This document shows positions 1-9,593 of a stretch of 64,000 nucleotides of DNA, piece after piece (position 1 is the stretch's first letter; each line of letters begins with the position of its first letter). The stretch comes from Collinsella sp. BG-O-102 (GTDB lineage Bacteria > Actinomycetota > Coriobacteriia > Coriobacteriales > Coriobacteriaceae). Position numbers and translations under genes: made by a program. A model generated the notes under the pieces. That model ran no database searches, was not told the origin of the DNA, and was given only the letters and a program-made list of their open reading frames with translations. Where the stretch lies: assembly GCF_023656745.1 (NCBI RefSeq), contig NZ_JAMOKO010000007.1, positions 1 through 64,000 of the forward strand. Reading direction: 5' to 3'.

Positions 1-176
1 ATAGACGGACCGACCGTCCGGCTGAGTCTGGGAAGAGGTGCCGGGCGGCGGGCGGAGCATGGCCACCGGACCCATCGAAACACATCTCCACCGTTCCTTC
101 AACTGGGAAAACGGCGCCCCCGGGCCCCGGGAGGGCCGCGGGGGCGTTCGGCTAGGTGCGGGAACGGCCTATTTGC
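1..176 (-). other. Possible end of an incoming mobile element at the left edge
   Basis: This stretch does not continue the PTS gene that breaks at about 213. It holds a very GC-rich inverted repeat (CGCCCCCG at 115-122 against CGGGGGCG at 139-146). On the minus strand an open frame starts with ATG at 84-86 (GGAG about ten bases upstream) and runs off the window, reading roughly MGPVAMLRPPPG...PDGRSVY. I do not recognise it. The position next to a broken gene suggests the edge of an insertion sequence, but only its edge is visible. An assembly join is the alternative. Confidence 0.3.
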
Positions 177-1106
177 TCAATGTGTTCGGCTGAGATCGGA
201 AATCAACCTCCTGTTGTACAGGATATCGATTACGCCGGCGAGGACGTCGCCGATCAGGTTGCCGAGCGGGCCGAACACGATGAACAGGGCGACGTTAGCA
301 AGAATCAGGGTAACGGTCGGGACAAAGACGAACGAAACGACCTCGGGGATGTACTTCTGGGCAATCTTTTCGACCTTGGCCATAAACCAGGCAGTCAGGA
401 TTGCAGGGAACACGCCACCCTGGAAAGCAACCATGGGAATGGAGAGCGGACCAAAGTTCCAGTACTCAGCACCCGTCGGGTCCATAACGAACGTGTTGCG
501 GTTCATAAGGCTCGGGTGAACCATGACGATACCGACGAGGATGCCCAGAATCGGGTTACCGCCAAAACGCTTCACCGCGCTGTACATAACCAGGACAGGC
601 AGGTAGTCAAACGTGGTGGCGATAATGGCAAAGAAGCTTGCGAGGTTCTTGAGGAACTCGCTGTGATCGGCAAGGCTGCCCTCCATGCCAAAGAGGCCGT
701 TGGCAACGATCAGCGACTTAAGGCCGATGATGATAGCGGCGCCGACGAAGGCGGGAATGATGGGGATAAAGATGTCCGAGAATACCTTGAGGACCGAGAA
801 GAACTTGCCCTTCTTGTCCGCCTCGGCGCCCTTGACCTCGGAAGCGCTGATCTCCTTAACGCCCGTCAGAGCCATAAACTCATCGTAGACCTTGTTGACG
901 GTACCGGTACCGAAGATGATCATGAGCTGGCCGCTGTTGTACAGCACGCCCTTGACGCCATCGATGTTCTCGAGCTCGGCCTTGTTGTACTTGCTCGTAT
1001 CCTTGAGCACCAGACGCAGACGCGTAACGCAATGCGTGGCGCCCTCGATGTTCTCCAAACCGCCGACGTTATCGACGACTTGCTGAGACACTACTTTGTA
1101 GTCCAT
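177..1106 (-). pseudogene. Sucrose/beta-glucoside-type PTS transporter IIBC, 3'-truncated
   Basis: The N-terminal IIB domain carries the phosphorylated cysteine in GATHCVTRLRL (about residue 26). It is followed by the first membrane segments of a glucose-superfamily IIC domain, which would bring a sugar across the membrane with phosphorylation. The start is set at the ATG at 1106, preceded by GGAGAGG; the ATG at 1118 sits too close to its own AAAGGA. Relatives are usually 450-480 residues, but this frame stops after about 309. Family-like sequence ends near VIDILYN, at about 213, and is followed by a short unrelated tail. It lies downstream of the GH32 gene and the LacI gene on the same strand, so it was probably the importer for the GH32 substrate. 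As it stands the IIC domain is incomplete and transport is unlikely. Confidence 0.75.
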
Positions 1107-1151
1107 GTTCCTCTCCATTCCTTTACGAAATCATAAGACGTTTTGATGCCA

Positions 1152-2534
1152 TTACAGAGACGCGATCGTTGCATTTGCGCACTTGAGCGTACCGTCGGTG
1201 ACCGTCAGCGCCACACCCTGGCCCTGCTTATTGCAGAAGCGCGCGTTAAGCGCAACATCATCGACAAAGATGGTCGCGATATCGTCGTCAACGACCAGGC
1301 GCACATGATGAGTGCCCTCGCCCTTGAAGAACAACGGACGCTCGAGGCCCATGTTGTTGACCTGGAACCACGGATACTGGGGGGCCGCCGTAAACTCGAG
1401 CTTGCCCTCACGCAGGTTGGCGCGGAACTCATAGGCAAGACCGGACTCGGCGTCCTCGGCAAGCTTCACCGAGAAGCCGGCAGCGTCACCGGCGAGCTCG
1501 ATGTCGGCATCGAGCATATAGGTGGAACCGGCATCCGCGGCGAGCACCTGCTCGACCTTGCCCGACTCGCAGGAAAGCTCAAAGGCCTCGACTGCCTTAG
1601 CCTCGCCAAAGGCGCCAAGCATGCTGTCGGGGAGCTTGGTGCCGAGCGTTCCGTCAGCACGCTGAACGATCTCGAGAGGCATAAAGGTGCCACCCCACAG
1701 GTAAGAGCTGGGGTCACCGCCCTCGTCACGCGTAGGAACCCAACCAAAGAGAACGCGGCGCTCGCCATCAAATGCGGTACGCGCGGCATAGTACGCGCGG
1801 CCATCGAAGGAATCGTCCGCAGGAGTGATCCAAGGACCGTTGATAGAGCGAGACATGCGGTAACGGGTCTTGTTGCCATCACTGTACTCGGAGAACACCA
1901 GATACCACCAGTCGCCCATCTTAAAGAGATCAGGCATCTCGAACATGGTGTACAGGCCCGGATTCCACCAGTCGCCCTGGAACTCCCAGGTATCCAGGTC
2001 CTTGGAGGTGAACTTGACCAGACGACCGGTCATCAGACGCTTGTCCTCGCCCACACGCGTGCCGAGGATGAGCATGTACTCTTCGTTCTCCTCATCCCAA
2101 AGCACAAAGGGATCGCGCCAGTTGCGGTCATCGTAACCCTCCTGGGGCGGAAGCAGCGTCTCGGCGATGTTCTTCTCCCACTTGACGGCGTCGTCACTCG
2201 TTGCGTGAAGAAGAACCTGCTTCATCAAGCGTGCCTTGACCTTATCGCGATTGCAACCAGTGTAGAGCGCATGGTACTTGTCGCCCACCTTAAACACCGT
2301 GCCGGCATAAACATACTGGTCGACTTCCTCGTCGCCGCCACGCTCAAGGCTCTCGCCAAAGTCTTTGTAATTGACGAAGTCCTTGGTTGTCGCGAGTGCC
2401 CAGCCAAACGGCTCTCCGAAAGGTCCGGGGTTTCGCGTGTCACGCTGATGGTAGAGATAGAACGTGCCGTCCTCGCCGTACGGCATGATGTCGCCTACCC
2501 AAATTCCCTCAGGCTGGTAATACACCTTGTGCAT
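1152..2534 (-). CDS. Glycoside hydrolase family 32 protein (sucrose-6-phosphate hydrolase / fructosidase-like)
   Basis: A cytoplasmic 460-residue protein with no signal peptide. Residues 1-300 form the five-bladed propeller of GH32-type enzymes and the rest a beta-sandwich. The arginine-aspartate-proline motif is clear at R140-D141-P142 (NWRDPFV), and the acid/base region reads EMPD at 199-202 instead of the usual ECPD. The N-terminal nucleophile motif is divergent: WVGDIMP (D15) replaces the canonical WMNDPNG. Likely role: hydrolysis of a phosphorylated fructoside imported by the neighbouring PTS. A GH43-like or other fructoside specificity cannot be excluded. Start: ATG at 2534, with GAAAGGAAG-like sequence upstream. 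Three LacI-type sites lie at 2582-2665. Confidence 0.75.
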   Translation of the reverse strand: MHKVYYQPEGIWVGDIMPYGEDGTFYLYHQRDTRNPGPFGEPFGWALATTKDFVNYKDFGESLERGGDEEVDQYVYAGTVFKVGDKYHALYTGCNRDKVKARLMKQVLLHATSDDAVKWEKNIAETLLPPQEGYDDRNWRDPFVLWDEENEEYMLILGTRVGEDKRLMTGRLVKFTSKDLDTWEFQGDWWNPGLYTMFEMPDLFKMGDWWYLVFSEYSDGNKTRYRMSRSINGPWITPADDSFDGRAYYAARTAFDGERRVLFGWVPTRDEGGDPSSYLWGGTFMPLEIVQRADGTLGTKLPDSMLGAFGEAKAVEAFELSCESGKVEQVLAADAGSTYMLDADIELAGDAAGFSVKLAEDAESGLAYEFRANLREGKLEFTAAPQYPWFQVNNMGLERPLFFKGEGTHHVRLVVDDDIATIFVDDVALNARFCNKQGQGVALTVTDGTLKCANATIASL

Positions 2535-2581
2535 CCGAGACTTCCTTTCTCACGAGATACTAACTCGGTACAACTGCAAGA

Positions 2582-2665
2582 TATGTCAATCGTTTTCATA
2601 TGTCAAACGTTTTCACACCAATACGTCTTTTCGCAGTTCCAGTCGTCGGCAAACGGTTGACATAT
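2582..2665. promoter_or_regulatory. Tandem LacI-type operators upstream of the GH32 gene
   Basis: Two adjacent near-identical sites, TATGTCAATCGTTTTCA (2582-2598) and TATGTCAAACGTTTTCA (2599-2615), and an inverted version, AAACGGTTGACATA (2651-2664). A related site lies at 3748-3767 before the LacI gene. This fits local control by the adjacent regulator, including autoregulation. Confidence 0.65.
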
Positions 2666-2718
2666 GCCGGCGAACGGTCATCAGAGGTGTTTGAGGAATT
2701 CTTTTGGCACGGGATGAA

Positions 2719-3729
2719 CTACGCGGTTTTACCCTCAATGAGTTCAACGGGGAGCTTGATATTCGATTCGGGCTTTTCGCCGTTAATAAGAGCAATGATG
2801 GATTGCGCCGCGAGCTCTCCGATGCGATCGATATCTTGGCGTACGGTTGTTAAGTCAGGCATAAACGTCATAGTGCGGCGGGCACCATCCGCGCCCACGA
2901 CCTTAATATCGCCCGGAGCGCTCAAGCCGCGCTGCTTCATCACGTTAAGACAGATAGCCGCCATCGTGTCGTCTCCCGCAAAGATGCCGTCAATATCGGG
3001 GTTCTCATCGAGGATCTTCGCAACGACCGCGCTCTTTTCGTCGTCGGGCTTAACGAACTCAACCTCACGGACAAGCGCGGGCAAACCGGCCTGCTCAACA
3101 ACATCGAGGTAGGCATCGGTACGCTTATTGGCAGGCATGCGCATGCGGCTATTGCTGCGCAGGCACAGGATGCGTGAACATCCGTCATCGATCAGGCGAC
3201 GCGTGGCAAGTTCGCCGATGCTATAGCTGTCGCTCGCAATCTGAACAGAGGCTTCGCCAAGGTCGCAGTCGATACCAACCAGACTCAAGCCCATCTCGGC
3301 ATACGCCTCGGCACCGATATTAAGCGAGTTGACGATGACGCCATCAACCATATTGCGTCGAAGCATGTCGATATAAGAGCGCTCAAGCTCGGGTCGATTG
3401 GCGCTATTGCACAGCAGCATCTTAAAACCGTTTTCGGCCAGGGTATGCTCAATGACTTGAACCACTTGGGCATGAAACGGACTGCTGACATAGGGGACGA
3501 TCATACCGATAAGATTCAGGCGACCGTTGAGCATGGCACGGGCGATATCGTTGGGCGTATAGTTGATGCGCTTCATCGCGGCATGGACCTTATCGCGGGT
3601 CTCTTGGCTAATATAGCCGCGATTATTAAGCACGCGAGATACCGTAGTAGGCGAAACCCCCGCCACCGCTGCAACTTCCTTGATGCCAGGCTTAGCCGAA
3701 TCCTTAGAACGAGCGCCCTCGCGAGCCAT
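2719..3729 (-). CDS. LacI-family transcriptional regulator of the sucrose-type locus
   Basis: An N-terminal LacI helix-turn-helix (IKEVAAVAGVSPTTVSRVLNN) is followed by the hinge and a periplasmic-binding-protein-like sugar domain. Length is about 336 residues, normal for the family. The start is set at the ATG at 3729, which has GGGGGAGGG five bases upstream; the ATGs at 3750 and 3744 lack this. It is transcribed ahead of the GH32 and PTS genes on the same strand. Operator-like sequences stand both before it (3748-3767) and between it and the GH32 gene. It is therefore probably a ScrR-like repressor relieved by a fructose- or sucrose-derived phosphate; the effector is inferred. Confidence 0.85.
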   Translation of the reverse strand: MAREGARSKDSAKPGIKEVAAVAGVSPTTVSRVLNNRGYISQETRDKVHAAMKRINYTPNDIARAMLNGRLNLIGMIVPYVSSPFHAQVVQVIEHTLAENGFKMLLCNSANRPELERSYIDMLRRNMVDGVIVNSLNIGAEAYAEMGLSLVGIDCDLGEASVQIASDSYSIGELATRRLIDDGCSRILCLRSNSRMRMPANKRTDAYLDVVEQAGLPALVREVEFVKPDDEKSAVVAKILDENPDIDGIFAGDDTMAAICLNVMKQRGLSAPGDIKVVGADGARRTMTFMPDLTTVRQDIDRIGELAAQSIIALINGEKPESNIKLPVELIEGKTA

Positions 3730-3747
3730 AGCACCCTCCCCCATCAA

Positions 3748-3767
3748 CATGTCATACGTTTACATAC
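3748..3767. promoter_or_regulatory. LacI-type operator before the regulator gene
   Basis: The sequence CATGTCATACGTTTACATAC matches the TGTCAAACGTTTTCA sites upstream of the GH32 gene at most positions. It lies 19 bp before the chosen ATG of the LacI gene, as expected for autoregulation. Confidence 0.5.
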
Positions 3768-3917
3768 GAACAAAGCATACCCCAACAAGAGCGGGAAGAC
3801 GGTAACAGTACAAGTAAGTAAACGACTCATCCAAATAATTAGGAGAGTTCCGCCTAAAGGGTGACTACACAGGACCCCAGCCGGGGCTGTTTGGACTACC
3901 TCCCAAAACATTCCGCA

Positions 3918-4199
3918 CACTGATATTTTCTGTATTGAAGACGTCGATGATGCACCCGTATACCATTGACGTCGACACCATCAGATGCGGACCGCGCGGT
4001 GACCCCACATTCCGCTGGCGCCCACAGGGCTGCCCTCGTTTCCTGACATGTCCCGCGCGGGCCGCGGCGAGCCGAGACCGCCGCATGACCTAATAGGAGC
4101 ATGGAGCGATACCGCGGACCCGAACAACCGCATTCTATCGCGCCCCGTCAGTGTGCCGTCTGCCCGGTCCAGGCGAGCACGGAAAGAACGGAGCGAGAC
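3918..4199 (+). ncRNA. Candidate bridge RNA region of the IS110-type element
   Basis: A long non-coding leader rich in possible hairpins. It contains ACATTCCGC at 4007-4015, identical to the genomic left flank of the insertion at 3908-3916. In IS110-type systems the left target guide has the sequence of the target top strand, so this match is in the expected sense. Further on, CGTCAGTGT (about 4146-4154) resembles the element's own ends (right end GCGTCAGGAC, left end CACTGA) and could belong to a donor loop. The RNA, its ends and its fold are inferred. Confidence 0.5.
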
Positions 4200-5489
4200 A
4201 TGCAAAACGAATCGATACCCGACGCCCGCGGGCCGGTCTTCTGCGGGGTCGACACCCACGCCGACTCGCACTGGCTGTGCGTCCTCGACTTGAGGGGCCG
4301 CAAGGTCCTGTCCCGCCAGTTCCCCGCCGACGCGGCGGGCTACGAGGCGCTCGCCGGGGCGATCGCGGCGGCCGGGGAGCCGGCCTGCGTCGCGATGGAG
4401 GGGACGTCGTCCTACGGGGCGGGCCTCACCAGGCACCTCGCGTCGCTGGGGATGCCCGTGCGCGAGGCGCTCTCCCCGGCGAGGACGCAGAGGAGGCGCC
4501 CGGGGCAGGGAAAGTGCGACGAGGCGGACGCGGAGAGGGCCGCCCGCGCGGCGATGTCCGGCTCAAGGCTCGGGACCCCCAAGAGCCAGGACGGGTGGGT
4601 CGACGGGGTGCGCTGCATGCTCGCGGCGCGCTCCGGGGCGGTGAAGGCGCGGACCTCGGCGATCAACACCGCGAGGTCGCTGCTCACCACCGCGCCGGAG
4701 GGGCTCAGGTCGAGGTTCCGCGGGATGGCGGGGCCGAGGCTGATGGAGGAGCTCCCCTCCGTGCGCGCCGAGGGCGCGCTGGGCGCCGCTCTCGGCGCGC
4801 TGGCGGACCTGTGGGCGGCGGCGCGCGACGCGGCGCTCGACATGGAGCGCGCGATCGAGGCGTCCCTGGAGGAGAACTGCCCCGCGCTGCTGGCGATGTA
4901 CGGGTGCGGGCCCGTGAGCGCGGCCAAGCTCGCGGTCGCGGCCGGGGACAACCCGGGCAGGCTGCGCTCCGAGGCGTCGTTCGCGGCGATATGCGGCGCC
5001 TGCCCCATCCCCGCCTCGAGCGGCAAGACCGTGAGGCACAGGCTCAACAGGGGCGGCGACCGGCAGGCGAACAGCGCGCTGCACGAGATCGCGAGGCAGA
5101 GGGTCATGCGCGACCCCGAGACCGCCGAGTACGCCGAGAGGGCCAGGGGGCGGGGAAAGAGCGACAGGGAGGTCATGAGGTGCCTCAAGCGCTACGTGGC
5201 CAGGGAGGCGTACCGGGCGCTGATGCGCCCGCACGAGATCAGGAGGCCCGAGGACGCCTCGGAGCTCGTGGCGGCCAGGCGCGCGGCGAAGGTCAGCCAG
5301 GTGAGGGCGGCGTCCATACTGGGCACCAGCGAGAAGTACATCTCGATGCTGGAGAGGGGCCAAAGGGAGCTCAAGCCCATAAGGAGGGCCTACGAGGCAT
5401 GGGTCGAGGCCGGACTTCCGCTCGATTGGGACAGGCAGGCCTTCGAGGCCGAGCGCAAAATGGATTCTAAAAAACACCTTGCCAAATAG
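4200..5489 (+). CDS. IS110-family transposase (DEDD recombinase) with C-terminal XRE-type helix-turn-helix
   Basis: A 429-residue protein. The N-terminal RuvC-like DEDD domain shows GVDTHAD (D18), AMEGTSSYG (E67) and KCDEAD (D107, D110). The Tnp domain carries the conserved serine region PASSGKTVRHRLNRGGD (S273/S274). Residues 355-392 (ELVAARRAAKVSQVRAASIL and following) form a typical XRE helix-turn-helix that ordinary IS110 transposases lack, so the protein is a fusion. The start is the ATG at 4200, with CGGAG eight bases upstream; the open frame extends back to 4101 without a better site. It presumably catalyses RNA-guided recombination of the element. The added domain might bind DNA or autoregulate; that is inference. 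Confidence 0.9.
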   Translation: MQNESIPDARGPVFCGVDTHADSHWLCVLDLRGRKVLSRQFPADAAGYEALAGAIAAAGEPACVAMEGTSSYGAGLTRHLASLGMPVREALSPARTQRRRPGQGKCDEADAERAARAAMSGSRLGTPKSQDGWVDGVRCMLAARSGAVKARTSAINTARSLLTTAPEGLRSRFRGMAGPRLMEELPSVRAEGALGAALGALADLWAAARDAALDMERAIEASLEENCPALLAMYGCGPVSAAKLAVAAGDNPGRLRSEASFAAICGACPIPASSGKTVRHRLNRGGDRQANSALHEIARQRVMRDPETAEYAERARGRGKSDREVMRCLKRYVAREAYRALMRPHEIRRPEDASELVAARRAAKVSQVRAASILGTSEKYISMLERGQRELKPIRRAYEAWVEAGLPLDWDRQAFEAERKMDSKKHLAK

Positions 5490-5610
5490 GAGCGTCAGGA
5501 CGCAAAGAGGCTCGCCGCACGAAGTGCGCAGCGAGCCTCTTTGCATGTCCGAGGACGTTTTGGGAAATAACCCAAAACCGGCCCCAGTAATCCTACAGGA
5601 GTTGAACCCT

Positions 5611-5862
5611 TTAGAACTTGTCGTGGAAGGTACGCGCAATGACCTCGTCCTGCTGCTCCTTGGTGAGCGTGTGGAAGTTCACGGCATAGCCGGAAACGCG
5701 GATGGTCAGCTGCGGGTACTTCTCGGGGTGAGCCTGAGCGTCGAGCAGCGTCTCACGGTTGAAGACGTTGATGTTCAGGTGGTGGCCACCCTTCTCGGCG
5801 TAAGCGTCGAGCATGTGGACCAGGTTATCGGCCTGAGTCTCGGAAACTTCAGAAACCTTCAT
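5611..5862 (-). CDS. grcA: Autonomous glycyl-radical protein completing pyruvate formate-lyase
   Basis: 83 residues matching the C-terminal glycyl-radical end of pyruvate formate-lyase: [13 protein letters not shown] followed by RVSGYAVNF, with the radical glycine at G58. It has its own ribosome binding site (GAAGGAGACACATT before ATG). The large protein upstream (5948-7999) ends exactly where this domain would begin. Together they total 766 residues, close to one complete enzyme (E. coli PflB has 760). It probably supplies the radical domain in trans, as GrcA/YfiD does for damaged PFL, but here as the only such domain in the window. The radical SAM activase is not present in this window. Confidence 0.85.
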   Translation of the reverse strand: MKVSEVSETQADNLVHMLDAYAEKGGHHLNINVFNRETLLDAQAHPEKYPQLTIRVSGYAVNFHTLTKEQQDEVIARTFHDKF

Positions 5863-5867
5863 AATGT

Positions 5868-5945
5868 GTCTCCTTCGATTGATAGGCGCCGGCCGAAACC
5901 GGCGCGCTAATCAGTAATCGTTATTGTTAGTATAGCACTAACAAT
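5868..5945 (-). terminator. Two hairpins between pflB and grcA
   Basis: On the minus strand, ATTGTTAGT and ACTAACAAT form a stem just after the pflB stop. A second stem, GCGCCGG/CCGGCGC, lies before the grcA ribosome binding site. Neither has a strong U-tract, so they may act as an attenuator or mRNA-stability element setting the ratio of the two products. Confidence 0.45.
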
Positions 5946-5947
5946 AG

Positions 5948-7999
<2,052 letters not shown>

Positions 8000-8392
8000 T
8001 GTGTAACCACGCTCCTAGTTACGTGTAATGCGGCGCTCTCTCACACCGCTGCTTATTGAATTCTTGAATGTTCGGCTTGCACTACCGGCTTCTTCCGTTC
8101 TTCACCACACGCTGGTGCAGAGAAAACGTTTGTCCACCTTGGAACTACAACCCAAAACCCAAGATTTCACCCGTCTGAGAAGGATAACATAGCGACCCTC
8201 TCCATCTGGGCTGTTATATGTTTCTTTTTTTATATCATAAGAGCGTTTTTTACAAACCCGCAGGAAATGCGAGCGCGAACAACTACCGTTCACCGATTTG
8301 TATGTTATTTTTCCTTGCCTTTGTACGACGTTCGCTCTAGCTGTTATGCCAGCTTTAGCAGGGTAAAGTGTCTCAGAGACCCTACAGAAACT
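8000..8392. promoter_or_regulatory. Intergenic region upstream of pflB
   Basis: No convincing gene. It holds AT-rich sequence around 8215-8260 suited to a promoter, and ACCGTTCACCGA at 8285-8296, a motif that recurs upstream of several sugar loci in this window (40507, 57895, 57972). It would be the upstream regulatory region of the pfl operon. Confidence 0.4.
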
Positions 8393-8430
8393 GCAGGGCG
8401 GCCACGGGATCCCCCGTGGCCGCCCTGTGG
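8393..8430. terminator. GC-rich terminator-like hairpin after the permease gene
   Basis: AGGGCGGCCACGGG pairs with CCCGTGGCCGCCCT around a short loop. It lies 35 bases beyond the stop of the minus-strand permease gene. The U-tract on that strand is weak. Confidence 0.55.
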
Positions 8431-8465
8431 CGTAGCTAGTTTTTAGCTTTGATTGCCGCTTGGCA

Positions 8466-9485
8466 TTAGGCGGCTGCGGCGGCCTTGTCGGTCGTTGCCT
8501 TGCTATTGCCGTTGCCCTGGCCCTCAAAATGCTTGTAGCACCAGCTGGTGACCAGCGGGGTCAAAATAGCCGTCACGATTGCGCAGGCAGCAACCTGTGC
8601 CGTAGCCGTCGCGAGCACGGCGCCGCCGTACATGGCCCCGTTGACGCTTGCCATGGCAGCAGGCGTGGCCACATTGGCTCCGGCGCAGCTCGAAATGGCC
8701 GCACCTGCGACACCCGTACCACCCGTGAGCTTATCGACCGCGATGACGGGAATTGCAAAGACCACCGAGCAGATCACGCCGAGCAGAATACCGGGGAGAC
8801 CGCCATTAATGAGCTGGCCAAAGGTCATGGTCGAGCCCATGGCAAAGAAGACGAGCACGATGATGGCGGAAAGTGCCGGTGCCATCATCTTCTTAAAGCT
8901 GGGGAACAGGTTACCCAGAATAATGCCGATGACGATCGGCAGAATGGCACCCACGAGCGACCAGCCGATCGGAGCCTGACCGGCAGCGCCGAGCACGATC
9001 ATCGTGACCGGAGGGCCGACAACGAGCGTGGTGATGGCGACAGCGCCACGCTCGGCCTCGTTGCCCATGGTGCCCATCAGACCAGCGTACATAGCGTTGT
9101 TGGCGCCGGTGCAAGCCGCCAGCATCACCATGGCAGAGATGCCAAACAGGTTGTCGTTGAACACATAAAGGATGAGCAGCGACACGGCAACGACCACGAT
9201 CTGCTTGACAGCGATGATGATGGCGCCGCGTGCAGCGGCGGCGGGAGCACTCTTAAACGAAATCGTCGTACCGACGATGAGCAAAAAGGCGCCAACGAGC
9301 GGGCCTGCACCCTGCTGGGTCATGCCAAGCGTAAAGCTACCGAGCGTTTTAAACAGGTCGGGGAATAGCGTGTTGAGCAGGCAGCCCAACAGAAGCGGCA
9401 CCAAGATATTGGCGCCCGGGATGGAGGACATCTTAAAGAACGGCTCCTTTGCCGCCGGCGCCTCCACCGCAGTCGATTCACTCAT
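8466..9485 (-). CDS. kdgT: 2-keto-3-deoxygluconate permease (KdgT family)
   Basis: A 339-residue integral membrane protein with about ten hydrophobic segments. It matches the KdgT family, including the N-terminal IPGANILVPLLLG and the glycine/alanine-rich GVAGAAISSCAGANVATPAA segment. KdgT proteins import 2-keto-3-deoxygluconate by proton symport during hexuronate or pectin-product use. The start is set at the ATG at 9485, with AAAGGAG and correct spacing; the upstream ATG at 9506 has none. The SDR dehydrogenase gene lies 108 bp upstream on the same strand, suggesting a common transcript for sugar-acid use. The kinase and aldolase that would complete the route are not in the window. Confidence 0.85.
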   Translation of the reverse strand: MSESTAVEAPAAKEPFFKMSSIPGANILVPLLLGCLLNTLFPDLFKTLGSFTLGMTQQGAGPLVGAFLLIVGTTISFKSAPAAAARGAIIIAVKQIVVVAVSLLILYVFNDNLFGISAMVMLAACTGANNAMYAGLMGTMGNEAERGAVAITTLVVGPPVTMIVLGAAGQAPIGWSLVGAILPIVIGIILGNLFPSFKKMMAPALSAIIVLVFFAMGSTMTFGQLINGGLPGILLGVICSVVFAIPVIAVDKLTGGTGVAGAAISSCAGANVATPAAMASVNGAMYGGAVLATATAQVAACAIVTAILTPLVTSWCYKHFEGQGNGNSKATTDKAAAAA

Positions 9486-9593
9486 ATATATCTCCTTTGG
9501 ATGCATGCGAATCGTAGCCGCACGCGCCTATATCAGAAAGAAGGCGACGGTCCCGAGTCGCAGGAGCCGTCGCCGAACAATCGTCGTGGGGTA

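Larger units (their letters stand above)
3918..5501 (+). mobile_element. IS110-family insertion element, about 1.58 kb
   Basis: The limits come from comparing the split palindromic repeat with its intact copy at 26181-26305: flanking sequence stops after TTCCGCA (3917) and resumes at GCAAAG (5502). There are no terminal inverted repeats and no clear target duplication beyond a possible shared AC, as is usual for IS110. The 5' non-coding part is long (about 280 nt) and the 3' part very short (about 12 nt), the layout of IS110-group elements that encode a bridge RNA upstream of the recombinase. The exact ends are uncertain by a few bases. Confidence 0.75.
3881..5585. repeat. Palindromic repeat element split by the IS110-type insertion
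   Basis: The outer arms are 3881-3909 (ending CCTCCCAAAAC) and 5557-5585 (beginning GTTTTGGGAAATAAC). The conserved inner hairpin lies at 5503-5543 (CTCGCCGCAC-GAA-GTGCGCAGCGAG). The same architecture, uninterrupted, is at 26181-26305. The insertion falls between the left TTCCGCA (to 3917) and the inner hairpin (from 5502). Confidence 0.7.

Noticed and set aside
4151-5470. A second long plus-strand frame and a 358-codon minus-strand frame over the transposase
   Set aside because: Both are repetitive Arg/Gly/Ala products of the very GC-rich transposase gene. Only the DEDD frame has conserved motifs.
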